Shown piece after piece: positions 1-12,500 of a stretch of DNA of 64,000 nucleotides. The notes under the pieces are model-generated. The model ran no database searches and was not told where the DNA came from. It saw only the letters and a list, made by a program, of their open reading frames with translations. The DNA comes from Anastatus disparis (lineage: Eukaryota > Arthropoda > Insecta > Hymenoptera > Eupelmidae). The translations under genes were made by a program, and so were the position numbers. The DNA is taken from contig JAFFSR010000227.1 of NCBI GenBank assembly GCA_017163975.1, positions 682,001 to 746,000 of the forward strand, in the 5' to 3' direction. The first letter of the stretch is position 1; the number at the start of each line of letters is the position of its first letter.

Positions 1-47
1 ACCATTTTATGACCAGTGCTTTGAAATAAAGAGCTGAAAACACAACG

Positions 48-600
48 AAAATAAAGTATAATTAGTTTAAATATTATTTACATATTATATGTTGTAAAAA
101 ATATTGTAATCTACAAAATGAAAAATTCAAATTGAAAATTACGTTTATTGTTCTCTTAAAGTTTATTGAATTTGTTACATAGTTTATATTATTAGTTTTT
201 AGTTACATATAATTTACGATTACATATTTGACATATCATAGTTTACATATAACATACATTTACATGTTATATTTAGTACATATACAAAAGAGTAGATATT
301 TAAAAGAAAAGTATTAAACTTTTGACAAGTGTTTCGAGTGGTATCTTCTATTCGTCGCAATGGCTTAATAAACATATCACATAAGATGTAAATATGTATG
401 TTATATATAAACTATAATATTTCAAATATGTAACCGTAGATTATATGTAGTTATGAACTAATAATATAAACTATGTAACAGATTTAATCTTTAAGAGTAC
501 CATAAACGGAATTTTCAATTTAAATTTTTTATTTTGTAGATTACAATATTTTTTACAACATAATATGTAAATAATATTTATACTAATTATACTTTATTTT
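48..600. repeat. Fold-back (long inverted repeat) element
   Basis: The first 250 or so bases reappear as their reverse complement in the second half. The outer ends match from the AAAATAAAGTATAATTAGT block at the left to its complement ending at 600, and the similarity runs inward to a short centre near 300-370. There is no coding capacity. The structure fits a non-autonomous fold-back or MITE-type transposon. No target-site duplication is clear. Confidence 0.8.
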
Positions 601-793
601 AGTTGAGGTACCGATTATTCAAAAATTAAAAAAAAAGAAAAATTTCCTGGTGAAAAATTATTTCAATTTAATCATTTATAAATATTAGTGAATACTTTGC
701 TAGTTAGAAACTAGTGTAGCTTTTAGTTATACAAAAAATTAAATGATTTATTTTTTTAACTCAACATTTGAAAATAAAGTTTTCCTCCGACGA

Positions 794-945
794 GTCGCCT
801 TTTCCAAACGAAAAACGACGTGTATCCTTTTCCACGCCCAAAACCGAGGTGTCGCCTTTTCCAAATGAAAAACGACGTGTATCCTTTTCCATGCCAAAAA
901 CCGAGATGTCGCCTTTTCCAAACAAAAAGTGGTGTGCATCCTTGT
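794..945. repeat. 57-bp tandem repeat, about 2.6 copies
   Basis: Units start at 794, 851 and 908, each with GTCGCCTTTTCCAAA followed by a CGACGTGTATCC-type block. The period is exactly 57, a multiple of three, so several frames on both strands stay open through it. It is more GC-rich than its surroundings. I read the open frames as a by-product of the repeat period, not as a gene. Confidence 0.85.
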
Positions 946-1460
946 TCCGCCAACCCGACGATATGTACATTTCAACAAAATTCGAGAAAAGTAACATAAC
1001 ACTATCTAATTTTTAACAAAGTTTAAATTTTTTATTACAGGATCATAGAGAATAAATTCTCTTTGTCTTATAAATGACTTGCAATTTCCATGTACTTACG
1101 TACTTTTTTCCTTGGCACGGCAGAATAGTCAACTAAACCTCACTCGTTACACAATATACTATTATACTTGTGTCTTGTGCATGCAAGTAAGTATCGTGAA
1201 TAGAGACGTCTACCTGCACTCACGTGAAGCGCATTCGGTACTTTTGTATATCCCCTCTCGCTGCTTATTAACACAATGCCTCTCTTTAATGTTAAGATCA
1301 TCATGAGAGTTCTCACCCTTAATTTATTTGCAACCTAAAAAAGAACTATCCGAAAAATTCTTATTTCCTCTTGCAACTCTCGCAGAAGATTTCTGCAAAA
1401 TTTTAGTCTTGCATGTGTTATTTTACGTATATTCGTCAGATATATATATATATATATATA

Positions 1461-1728
1461 GGGTGATTGGAAAACATTGGTACATATTTATATCGTTGGA
1501 TTCAGCGCAATGAGCTGATCCCGAAAAAAATAATATGAATTTTTTTTTTAATTCTACCAATATATCGCCAATATATTCGCAATGTGTTGGTAAAATTTTC
1601 TCCAATATCGCCAATATATTGGCAATACATTGGTAAAATTAAAAAAAAATTCTTATCATTTTTTTCGGAGTCAGCTTATTGCGCTGGATCCAATGATATA
1701 AATATGTATCGATGTTATCCAATCACCC
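1461..1728. mobile_element. Inverted-repeat MITE, GGGTGATTGG ends
   Basis: The left end GGGTGATTGG is matched by CCAATCACCC at the right end. The arms stay complementary for roughly 110 bases, through the GGATTCAGCGCAATGAGCTG block and its partner near 1670-1690. The left end abuts a TA microsatellite, which suggests TA-directed insertion (Tc1/mariner-like by inference). It has no open reading frame of note. Confidence 0.75.
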
Positions 1729-1730
1729 CA

Positions 1731-1780
1731 TAAATTTTCTTATCATATATATATATATATATATATGATAAGAAAATTTA
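1731..1780. repeat. Perfect palindrome with an AT core
   Basis: TAAATTTTCTTATC, an alternating AT tract, then the exact complement of the first block. The whole 50 bases can fold into one hairpin. It immediately follows the MITE at 1461-1728 and looks like an AT microsatellite flanked by mirrored sequence. Confidence 0.8.
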
Positions 1781-2040
1781 TTCTGTTTTCAGTGATAAGT
1801 TTACCATGTATGTAGCAATTTTTACCATGTAAATAGTAACTTCAAATCGTATTCTCAATAAAGGCACAGAAAGGTAGGTTTAAAATGTATAAAAGGTATA
1901 AACTATGATATTTATGATTTAATCAACTTTCTTAAAGTTTGATATATACGTAACAAATAATATGTGTGACAATATAAATATTTAAAGTTACATATATTGT
2001 TACTTGATATTGTATAACAATTATTTATGTTTAAACTTAC

Positions 2041-2302
2041 TTGATAGTTGCAATAATTGCTAGATTTTGATGTGCTATAACTGTAAAACATCCATCGAGG
2101 CCACTAATTACAAAAATGTATATTATTCCAATTAATGTTACATATGTGTGAATTTTATAATAATGTTCGTTTCCATCCAATATAAACTCCGCTTTCAACA
2201 TCATTATTTTTGGACGCGATTCGTTTAGAGGTCTTACTAAATCCATAAATATTGGTAAAAGTGGTGACATAGTGAATGCTGTAAAAGTTACTACACAATA
2301 TA
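2041..2302 (-). CDS. Odorant receptor, internal exon (7tm_6 family)
   Basis: A single minus-strand exon with a good acceptor (ATTTTCAG before 2302) and a GTAAGT donor just past 2041. It encodes about 87 residues with the hymenopteran odorant-receptor signature PLNESRP after a hydrophobic segment, followed by a region around an H-Y-Y motif and a second membrane segment. Odorant receptors are odour-gated cation channel subunits that work with Orco in the dendrites of olfactory neurons. The exon starts with two bases that complete a codon. The receptor exon ending at 15015 leaves exactly one base over, so the two join in frame to give the family pattern. I infer it is exon 4 of that gene, 12.7 kb away. 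No later exon was found below 2041, so the 3' end lies outside the window or is lost. It could instead be a relic exon of another receptor. Confidence 0.75.
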
Positions 2303-2352
2303 CTGAAAATTAATATATTATAAAAATTAATTTTATCTTAATAGATGAATTA

Positions 2353-2880
2353 ATAGTACATTACGATACACGTGCTCTAAGTAGTCCATTTTTAAACAGC
2401 GTGTAGTCAGCGTCCGAGCGTAGTGAGGGTGATAAGCACGTCGTGTAAGAGGACCACTTTGAGCACACGTATCGTATGTTATTTTATAGCATGTTTGAGA
2501 TAAATCCACCACACGTAATCTATACTCTAGAAAATCAATATTAATAAAAACTATACACTCCGCAAATGATAATTCATAAATAAAAACGAATGCTATAGAT
2601 CAGCAAAACTATGCACTTCGCGAATGATAAAAAAAGTGAAAACTATATATTAATAGAATTAGAACCTCCACAAACAAATAAAGAAAAGCAGATACGATTT
2701 TAAATTATTCCTAGGATGTGAAAATAAATATAGTATGCTAACAAAAAAACTTGTCGGCTATTAAGATTTATATATACATGAGCGAGACAGAGAGTAGAAC
2801 GTTTAGTTCATTGTTTATATATGCATCTCTCTCTCTTTCTCATCGTTATACTGTACGCACATGCGCACCGCTACATAGCA
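2353..2880. repeat. Palindrome-headed dispersed repeat (family R1)
   Basis: It begins with TAGTACATTACGATACACG, whose complement lies at about 2455-2480 around a GC-richer centre containing GAGCGTAGTGAGG. After this come GAGATAAATCC and an ATACACTCCGCAAATGA block. Related copies lie at about 30246-30820 and 45170-45370. No protein is encoded. Confidence 0.65.
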
Positions 2881-3522
2881 CAACAATGATTTATAAACTA
2901 TAGTTTTTGTTTTCTTGATGTTTTTAATACTTTGTTGAATTATTTATATTTTTTAATTTATTTTCTACATATTATTATGTGGAAAAAGATATTTCTACGT
3001 ATTAATATATGTATAAAGAGTAATTGTAATACGTGATTTTGATATGAATACTTTTTTGAACAGTATAATAAAGTGCGAGATTTCTTACGATAGTACTTTT
3101 TTACACAGTTTAAAAATGTTGTATTTAGCTCTCTCTAGAGGGTGTAGAAAACGCGGATTTAGCTCACGCAGCGCTATAAATTTCTTTTTAGGTGTCGACA
3201 TTTAAAAGACAAAAATTTGAGAAATAAAAAAAATCATTTTTTCCGAAATAAATACTTATTTTTACATGAAAAAATTATAAATTCATCAAAATTAATATTC
3301 TAATCATGAAGAAATTGTATATTTTGTTGATTAAATAAATGTGTTAAAGCATAAGATCTGAATTGAAATCTGAAAAAAAATAAAATTTAAATGCAATGAT
3401 AAATTTTTTTTCTTATAATATTAATTCATGTAACTTAAAAATATATTAAATATAAGACTTTAGTCCATGAATAATTTCAAAAGATCTTATTCGATGGTTG
3501 AAATTTTTTTCTTCAGTTGAAG

Positions 3523-3650
3523 TAATAGTATATTACACACCAAGGGAGGTAAAATATTGACGCGTCCATAGCACATATAATTGCCACCTCGAGCCGAAGG
3601 CAAGAGTGGCAAATATGTGCTATAGACTCGCCAATCATTTTAAGAGCAGG
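3523..3650. repeat. Short palindromic repeat
   Basis: CATAGCACATATAATTGCCAC is answered by GTGGCAAATATGTGCTATAG around a CTCGAGCCGAAGG centre. The layout, a GC-richer loop in an AT-rich hairpin preceded by an ATAGTATATT motif, matches other small palindromes in this window. Confidence 0.6.
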
Positions 3651-3718
3651 CCGAATTATCTGTCTTTATCTAATTGTGTTTTTTATCATTTATATGAACA
3701 TCATTGGCTGTAACACTG

Positions 3719-3792
3719 AGAGCGCGGTGGCGTAAAGGATAGAGCCTTCAACGCGGCGGGCATGGGTTCGAGTCCTGGCCAGGTACCTCTGA
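3719..3792 (+). repeat. tRNA-derived (SINE-head-like) sequence
   Basis: It has an A-box-like stretch (GTGGCGTAAAGGATAGAG) and an excellent B box (GGTTCGAGTCC at 3765-3775), followed by a T run typical of RNA polymerase III termination. The acceptor and T stems do not pair properly, so it is not a functional tRNA. The GTGGCGTAA start is shared with the SINE at 24230-24708. Likely a pseudo-tRNA or a SINE 5' fragment. Confidence 0.55.
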
Positions 3793-4267
3793 CTTTTTTT
3801 TCAAAAGAAAAATTAGTATATGAGCTAATAACACAATTTATTTTTTCTTTGTCAACAGAGATAACCCATCGATGAGATAACTATTAAATAATAATGTCGA
3901 AGGTATCTGCTAGGTAGCTTGGAACCTAATGTAGAGGTAATCATTATTGCAATTCATGGTGCAATTTAAGGGATTAATTAAAGATGATTCTGAGTTTCAA
4001 TTTTTCACCGACTAACTGGAAAATTTCAGGATATAGTAGGTAAATCATAGAGAACTGAGTAGTTGAAAATTTATATGATACTTGAACTGCATGTCCTAAA
4101 TTAATACAGTTGTTCATAAATTTCACATCTTGCTCGTCCAAATTGTGGTTAATCGTTGAAACATTTATCAACAGAAAATTGTAGAGAATTCATTCTAGTT
4201 ATTTCAAATTTATTAAAAACATTTCTAAACTGAATTATTTACACTTCAATTAAAAGTTCTTTTTTTT

Positions 4268-6414
4268 GCTTTCTCATAGAGAAAGCATTGTATCGGTAAA
4301 AAAAATTTTTTTCTATTTTTTCATTAATTTGTACATATTTGAACTCAGTGAGTCGAAAAAGTGGTTTCCAGAAAATGTCTGTATGTAGTGTGTGTGTGTG
4401 TGTGTGTGTGTATGTATGAATTCAGTTAGTAAGCTGTATCTCGAGAACTACTCGATGGATTTGCTTCTAATTTTGCATGGAATTTAGTTTTGTGATTAAC
4501 TTGCTGGGAAGCTATTGATAATTTGGTTCTTCCACCGTAGTTTTCATTTTAAAGTTTTTTTAAAAAATAAAAAAAATTCGATTTTTCGTTTTTGGTTTTT
4601 TTTTGTTTACTACTCGATGAATTTGCTTCAAAATTTGCATGGAATTTATTTCTGATTGCCCGGATAAAAAAATTTTTAAAAACTGATTTTCTTAGCTCAG
4701 TTTTAATTTTAGAGCATTTTGAAATTTTTGAAAAAAATGTTTCTATTTATTAGCCAATAAAATCTTAAAAACTACTCGATGGATTTACTTCAAATTTTCC
4801 ATACAATCAATTTTTGATGAACTGGTGCGGAGCTATTGGGAATTGGTTTTAGCGCAGTTTTTTTTAGAATCATTTTAAGAATTTTTAAAAAATTTCGATT
4901 TTTCATTTTTTTGTATTTTACGTAAACTACGAAGAATTTGTTCGAAAATTTGTATGGAACTTTATTTCGACTGCCAAAATTATTAAAAATTTTGTAAACT
5001 AATTTTCTTAGCGCACTTTTTAATTTTAGAGCATTTTTAAAATTTTTTAAAAATTTTTATTTTTAATTTTTTTTATTTTACGAAAACCATTTGATTGATT
5101 TGCTCCAAAATTTGTATGCAATTAATTCGCTACTATCTGAAGAAAACAAGCTTTGGAATACTAATTTTCTCAGCGCAGTTTTAATTTTAGAACACTTTGA
5201 AAATTTTCAAAAAAATTTTTATTTTTCATTTATTTTCTTTTTGCGTTAACCATACTATAAATTTTCTCCAAAATTTTCATACAATTAATTCGCTATTGTC
5301 TGAAAAAAATTAGCTTTTGGAAACTAATTTTCTTAGAGTGGTTACAATTTTAGAGAATTTTAAAGATTTAAAAAAAATTTTGATTCTTCTTTTCTTATTT
5401 TTTTTATTCTTCGTAAAGTACTCGATAGATTTGTTCTAAAAATTACAGGGAAATTATTTGCGACTGCCAAAAGAAGGGAAATTTTCAAAAATTGATTTTC
5501 ATAGCGTAGTTTTAATTTTAGAGCATTTTTAAAATTTTTAAAAAGAAATTTTGAAAAGAAAATGTTTTTATTTAACCAGTTAGATCTCGAAAATTACTTA
5601 TGGATTTGCTTCAAATTTTGTATACCATCTATGTTTTTGTATAACTAGGCGGGAAGCTATAGAAAATTTGTATTCATAGTGTATTTTTTATTATAGAGCC
5701 ATTTTAAGAATTTGAAAAAATTTTCGATTTTAATTTTTTTTTGTATTTTACGTAAGTTAATTGATGAGTTTGCTTTGAGATTTCCATGGGAATAATTTGC
5801 ATCTGCCAAAAGAAGGATAACTTTTATAAACCGATCTTTTTAGCGTAGTTTCTTTTTAGAAAATTTTAAAAATTTTCTTAAAAAATTTTCATATTTCAGT
5901 ATTTTTCCATTTTACGTAAAGTACTTGATAGAATTACTCTAAAATTTGTATACAAGTTATTTGCTACTGTCTTTATAAACCAAGTTTTAAATAAATAATT
6001 TTATTAGCGTAGCTTTTTGATCACTTCTTTTGTTTTCTGAGTTACTCTTGAAAATTTATAATAGTACTACTGAATTTAATTACCGTTACTAAAATTGACT
6101 ACTTGGATTTACAAGCTTAGTCGTGATAAAAAGATATCCCAAGATAACAAAATAATAAATTCGAACCTATGTATAAGGCTAGCTAAAGTCAACAAAATTA
6201 AACACTTTAAAAGCTAACATTTAACCCAAACAAAATGTTGAAAAGGCAATCAACTAGCATATATATTCAAAATTTATAAAGTACAAAATGAATAAATATT
6301 AATGATGGACAATTTTTTTATATTAAAATCACATTTAAATAAATATAAAAAAATAATGAAACTCAAAGAGCTCTATGAGAAAGCATTCCGCCAAAGCACT
6401 TGGCAGCGTTTTTT
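4268..6414 (+). repeat. Minisatellite-bearing dispersed repeat, copy 1 (about 2.1 kb)
   Basis: The element starts with the palindrome GCTTTCTCATAGAGAAAGC and ends with CTCTATGAGAAAGCATT plus CCAAAGCACTTGGCAGCG and a T run. Inside is a GT microsatellite (about 4388-4412). About ten degenerate units of some 160 bases follow, each with an ACTCGATGGATTTGCTTC-like block, a GCATGGAATTTATT-like block and a TTTTAGAGCATTTTGAAAATTTT-like block. The same structure with the same ends is at 34880-36693. No protein is encoded. Confidence 0.85.
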
Positions 6415-7426
6415 ATTTTTCGTAAAATAAAACTATAAACGTCTATAACTTCAGTTTTTCCATGCATTAGGCCGTATCGCTGTAGCTTTGGTACCTAAAA
6501 ACATATCTTAAAGTTTCATCAATTGTGGTCCACAATTCAAAACACTTTCCTGGTCAGTGCGAAGAAATTAGTGTAGAAGCAATTTCTATCAGTGTAGGAA
6601 GACTGAGTCCTAACAGCTATGAGGGCACCATTTTTTCACCCATAATAATGTTTCTGGCGTTTCTAGTGTAGAAGCGATAAAATTAATTTTTACTCATCAA
6701 AGAAGATGTTGCTTTTTATAATACCAGATGCGACTTTTTTATTTTTTGTCACAGTTATTACTTTTTGCAAAAAAAATAAATTTTATGGACTAGAAAAGAA
6801 CAGACATATACAACCTTCTCAACCCTGTAGGCTACACAAAGAGCTGTTATACACTGCTTTTGCAAATTCCTTTTCGATAATTCGAGTAAAGGCTTCAGCA
6901 CCAAAGATTATTTCGATTCAGTCAGATGATTCAAGTTGATAGTCAGACATTAAATGAATGAGAGACTGGTTTAACAAGCTGAGGAAAAAGTAAATAATTA
7001 ATTAACTTTCATAGAATAAGAGCTTTGATTATCCAAGATTTCGATTCATTAAAACATTTTTTTGTGGTGATTCGTTTAACGGAAAAAATCTCATAGACTA
7101 CCGGGAGTTTCGTGTGCCTGGGAGGAAATCCAAGCACAGAATAAACACGGTTAAAAAGGGTCCTAGTCAGGCACTAGGGACCCTCTAAAAAACTGTGATT
7201 CCTCTGCCTGCCTAATGATAGCAAAAAGATACAGTCGTTGGACGTGCAGGGGATCCTCCAATCTCTTTTTAGCGCGTTAATCCACCCCACACCCATTTAT
7301 CATATTTACTCAAAGTGACGCCGGTTTTTGATCCTTAAAGATCCTTTTATGTAGCTTAATTAACTCCTGTAACAAAAAAGTGTGTACAAAAATAAATTTT
7401 TCGAGTCTAATTTTGATACGCATGTA
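6415..7426. other. Non-coding interval inside the proposed receptor intron
   Basis: AT-rich sequence with a somewhat more GC-rich stretch at about 7080-7270. Only short unconvincing open frames. I recognise no gene or repeat here. Confidence 0.5.
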
Positions 7427-7688
7427 CACCGAGAGACTTTTGCACCATAAAAGATAGTGCGTTTTAGAAACGCTCTACAAGGTGGCGCGCATGCACAATA
7501 TTTTTGGAATATGCAAGATAAATATCGATGTGGCGCCACCTTGCGCTGTGTTTTACGATTAATGCACGAAAAAAAGTGATGCATGCATTATAAAATGTAA
7601 GGCAATACATATGATTTACGTAGCAGAAGGCATCACTTTTTCTAGTGAGGGCGCGCATCAAGTTTATTGAGGCAAAAGTCTCTCCGTG
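7427..7688. mobile_element. TA-flanked inverted-repeat MITE, CACCGAGAGACTTTTGC ends
   Basis: The left end CACCGAGAGACTTTTGC mirrors GCAAAAGTCTCTCCGTG at the right, and both ends are bordered by TA. The inside holds a second inverted pair (GGTGGCGC and GGCGCCACC at about 7480-7545). It looks like a Tc1/mariner-type non-autonomous element by its TA target. No transposase. Confidence 0.7.
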
Positions 7689-8400
7689 TATAACATGTGC
7701 GTAAAAACTTCAGTTTGGAGAGAAGTTCGGTAACTCTCTCTCGTGACACTGATTCCTTGGAATAAGCAGCAGCTCTCTGTATGAGGGCCGCTCTTATCTC
7801 CTAGCTAACGTACATACCTTTGTCAATTGCATGATCGTTAAGGCACCATCTTTGTATAGGACTGGCTCTTCTGAGGGGGGCAAAATCAGTCGACTTTCTT
7901 TTTTTTCAGTCTTATTTCTCCTGGTTTAAGAATAGTCTTATAACTCACGTGAGGCTAGCCTATCTACCACTTCTGACTTATACCCACGCTCGGATGAGCG
8001 CGAATCTTTTATGGACGTCAAGGGGAAGAATCCACTGGTTTTCTCAGCTTCCGTGACACTCGTGCAGCAGTGAAACCTCGCACTTTTTGAAAGTTTTGAA
8101 TATTCATTCATTAGCTGCACGATTTGTTTCTTCATGAGAAATCTCGCCATACCCCTCCTTACCTGAATCTACGGGATCCAAGTCTAGGTAATAGAGAGTT
8201 GTTAACCTGGCTCCCATCATTTCATTCATTAAAATATTAAGAAATGATGATATTAGTCACACGAGTTACAGATAAGTGAATTCATTGACAAGGGAAATTT
8301 AGTCTGTGAGCTGGAGACTCAATGATGGAGGAACGTGGTAGATTTCATCCACATGTTATTATTTAATAAGTCATAACATCTACGGTTTAAGCGTGAAAAT
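7689..8400. other. Non-coding interval, nothing recognised
   Basis: The only sizeable open frame (7938-8150, minus) has no recognisable domain and no supporting splice or start context. Confidence 0.45.
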
Positions 8401-8404
8401 AGCA

Positions 8405-9030
8405 GTGTGGCATTGGCTCAGTGTTCAGAGCTCGTGCCTGACAATTTCATGAAACGGAGCTTGCGCTCAATGCCCGCTTGCTTTTAAATTTGAAAAATCT
8501 CATGTCTCAAACGGCACCTAACATGGGGTCATGTCTCAAACGGCACCTAACATGGGGTCATGTCTAAAATAGCGCCCAACTTAATAATCCACAGAAGCAA
8601 CAGCATAGCATTTAAGTGTAGTATTAAATATTAGTAATCAGAATTACCAGAGTAAGCCGAGCAGTAGTAGCCGAAGTAGTGGAGCAGAAATAACCGAATC
8701 AGCGAGCAGAAGCAGTGACAGTAGTGGATAGTGGACTCGCCAATTATGACGACCCTCCAGCATCCAGCCACGTTAGCAGCATAACGTCAAGTTTTTTCCA
8801 CTGCCACTCGACGTATTAAGCGAGGAGAATTTTAATATAGTGAATTTTCATCTATATATTATCATTCAATAAAAATACCTACATCACTGACGAAAATTGT
8901 AACATCTATGCAAATAATAGTATGGAGTTTGCTCAGTGTTCAGAGCTTGTTTCTGAAGATCTCGAGGGATTTTTTTGTGCCCAGTATCCGCTTACTTTTT
9001 ATTTTAAAAAGTCTCATGTCTTAAACTTTA
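8405..9030 (+). repeat. Diverged duplicated repeat, possibly tRNA-derived, with a 29-bp tandem array
   Basis: Two related segments, about 8405-8520 and 8930-9025, share GCTCAGTGTTCAGAGCT, then a CGCTT block, then TCTCATGTCT. The first block resembles an RNA polymerase III A box. After the first copy, a 29-base unit (CATGTCTCAAACGGCACC and more) occurs at 8501 and 8530, with a partial third copy at 8559. No coding potential. Assignment to a SINE is only a suggestion. Confidence 0.55.
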
Positions 9031-9549
9031 GAGCATGGATCGGTGAAAACTCAAATCGTTATAAAACGTTAATGTCCTAAAAATATGATGATTCTAAAAG
9101 TAGCTGGTAATATTGAGCAAGGTTGCGTTGTAGCAGTGTTAATAGTATAAATGTTGGCTTCTTATGGTGTTAGTAGTTCAACTGAAACAGAGGTAGCATA
9201 GTAGCAGAGATTAACTCCTTGATTCGTTGCGATGGAATAGATAGGGTAAGACCTGATTTTTGTGGAGTAGCAGATGAAGTTGATTGTGACAGACTTTGCA
9301 AGTATATTTTGATGTGCAGTCTCGAAGAAAGTGATATCTTTAACAGCTGATACAGAGATACTCATCTGAAACTTAAGACTCTAAAAATAAGGAAATTTTA
9401 CGTTTTATCTCGTTGAGGATTTAAGTATTAAGTTTGAAGTTTTTGTTACAATTATTAGGAAACGATAGCTAAAAATTAAGAATTTAGGATTGATTAATTC
9501 AGATTTTGAGGATTAAAAAATAAATTAAGGAAATTTATAAATTATCCAT
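9031..9549. other. Non-coding interval before the retrotransposon
   Basis: AT-rich, no convincing open frame or repeat. It ends where the coding homology of the non-LTR element starts. Confidence 0.4.
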
Positions 9550-12500
9550 TTAAAAGTATGTAATAGGGGGGATGTCCCAACTTTTGCAAATAGGGTGAGG
9601 GAGGAGGTAACAGATTTAACTTTGGCCACAAATTCGGGTCAGATTAGGGTTAAAAATTGGAAGGTTTCTCTTGAAAATTTTTACTCAGATCATAGGGAGA
9701 TTCTTTTTATAATAAATCCGGAAAAGAGGAAAGCTAGGGCTTTTCGTAATCCGAGGAAAACAGATTGGCTGAAGTTCTCGAATCTAGTAAGAGAAAAACT
9801 AAAAACCGAGCCACTGGCTGCTGGGACATTGGAAATTCTTACGATTGAGGATATCGAGAAAGCAGTCGGTAAAGTAGAAGAAACGATAAAGGAAGCTTTC
9901 AGGAAATCATGCCCTATCAGTTGAGGTCAAAACAACACCAAACAGTGGTGGAGTAAAGAACTAAGACAACTTAGAGCAAAAATCAGAAAGCTCCTAGGTA
10001 CAGCAAGAAGAGAGAAAATGAAAGAAAGCTGGGGAAAGTATAAAACCAATTTCAGAGAATACAAAGAAAAAATTAGATCAGCAAAATGGAAATCGATAAA
10101 GAGTCTCAGTGAGTCTATAAAAGACATAAACGAGGCAGCCAGATTCAGAAAGATACTCAAAAAAGACCGTGTGGTCTTAACAAGCATCAGAAGACTGGAC
10201 AATTTGTGGACTGAGATCAGTACGGAAACCCTAGAGCTGTTAATGAGCACACACTTCCCTGGCTGTCTCGAGGATAGCATAGAATTCAATAAAAAACAAA
10301 AGGCGAGTAGCGAGGTAGAAAATAGGGAAATAATAGCGAGAATCATTTCGAAGGATAAGATAACATGGGCAGTGAATTCCTTCAGTCCTTATAAATCTGC
10401 GAGATTGGATGGTATAATGCCCATTATGTTACAAAAATCACTTGATTCGACTATCGAGATACTGGATAGAATTTTCTCAGCATGCCTGAAAAGAGGATAT
10501 GTACCAAGAAAATGGAGGGAAGTAAAAATGGCTTTTATACCCAAAGCGGGTAAAACAAGCCACACAACACCCAAAGATTTCAGACCCTTAAGCCTCTGAT
10601 CGTTTTTACTGAAAATATTGGAGAGGTTGGTGGATCGACATATAAAAGAATCCACAGGAATAGAAGAAAAATGGATAACACAACATGCCTACCTAAAAGG
10701 CAAATCTGTGGAAAGTGCATTACATGAGGTAGTTAACGCACTAGAAAGAATTCTCAAAGGCAGGGAATACACTCTTGGTGCCTTGCTTGATATAGAGGGA
10801 GCTTTCAATAACGTTAATACCGAGACAATAATGGAAGCATTAAAAGAAAAGAGGGTGGACAGTACTACCATTAAATAGGTGATGGAGATGTTGCAAAGCA
10901 GAACCATCAGATCAGAAATAGGAGGCAGTGAAATCAAAAGGAGAACCACAAGGGGGACGCCACAGAGAGGAGTATTATCACCTCTACTGTGGCTGATAGA
11001 AATTAATAAGATACTGGAAACCCTTCAAGAAAAAAGGATAAAAGTAGTGGCATATGCGGATGATGTGGTAGTGCTGATTAAGGATAAAGACCCAACAACG
11101 ATCAGCAGCATCATGGAATCCGCGCTTAAAGAACTATCCAAGTGGGCAGAGCAGAATGGTTTAGGAGTAGATCCAGAGAAGACCGAATTGGTGCTGTTCA
11201 CAAGGAAGTATAAAATAGAGAAATTCGCACTACCAAAAATGGGAGGACAAGAAATGGTACTCTCTAAAGAGGCAAAATATCTCGGAATCATCCTAGACTC
11301 TAAACTTTCCTGGAAAAGGAACGTAGAAGAAAGGATGAAAAAAGGGATAAATGCGTTTTACACTTGCAAGAATTTGTTTGGAAAGAGGTGGGGTCTGCAA
11401 CCGTATATCATACACTGGATGTATACAACGATTATAAGACCGGTCATCACTTACAGAGCCTTAGTTTGGTGCGAAGCCACAAATAAGGTTACAAACACTA
11501 AAATGCTCATCAAAGTGCAGAGGATGGCCGTACTAGGCACAACGGGAGCAATGAGAAGCACACCGTAGGCGACATTAGAATCAATGTTGAGTCTGCAGCC
11601 AATAGACTTGTTCATAAAAGGAACAGCCGCAAAAGGATCCCTAAGATTAAAGGGCTCTAATCTGTGGAAACAAGCCAATTATGGTCACACTTTGATAAAT
11701 AAGGAGATAAGCAAGCTTGACGGAAACCTGACCGACAAGCTGACACAGCAGACGGACTACATCGTGCCTCAGCTAAGCTTTGAAGGGAATATAGAAATAT
11801 ATTTTTCTACAAAAGAAGATTGGAATCAAAACTCAGTCATTCATGACAATGAGATAACGTTCTTTACTGATGGGTCAAAGACACCCGAAGGAACAGGAGC
11901 AGCGATCTTCTCAGGAAAGCTGGAAATCGGAGAGTCATATAGACTGAAAAACGATTACAGCACCTTACAAGCTGAAATCCTTGCAATAGAAAAAGTAGCA
12001 GGCTGCTGGATATGAGAGGCGAAAGACCAGAGAAGGTCACAATCTACTCGGATAGTCAAGTAGAATAACATTTAAAAACATTAGCAGCAAAAACGATAAG
12101 ATCGAGAACGGTGATGAGTTGTCGCGAGGCCCTGTCATGGATTTGCAATGACAAAGATAGCCTCTGCTGGGTACCCGGATACTATAAGGTACAAAGGAAC
12201 ATAAAGGCAGATGAACTGGCAAAGATCGGCGCGAATAAATGCGAGGCAGAAGCGGCGAGACATCCCATGCCACCAATAGAATCAATAAAGGCAGTTATAG
12301 ATGAAACTTTAAAAATGAAACACAACAGACGATGGAATACCCGAGACGACGGCCGTACGTCACGAGCAATGTGGTCTCGGGTAAATGAAGTCAAAACAAA
12401 AGAAATACTGAAGCTTAAAAAGATCTCACTCAGAATACTCACAGGCATAGTCACAGGACACTGCGCCAGTGAAGTAAGACTCCAAAGATGGGGCAAAATC

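Noticed and set aside
794..945. CRISPR-like array
   Set aside because: Units are contiguous 57-base tandem repeats without unique spacers, in an animal-type genome.
1079..1306. 75-codon plus-strand frame
   Set aside because: No recognisable domain, splice context or conservation within the window; such frames are expected by chance.
3719..3792. Functional tRNA gene
   Set aside because: B box and A box are good, but the acceptor, T and anticodon stems do not fold; better read as a tRNA-derived repeat.
7938..8150. 70-codon minus-strand frame with polar composition
   Set aside because: No family resemblance seen and no supporting promoter or splice sites.
9927..10346. Minus-strand 139-codon frame, and other minus-strand frames to 12508
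   Set aside because: Shadows of the plus-strand reverse transcriptase coding sequence.
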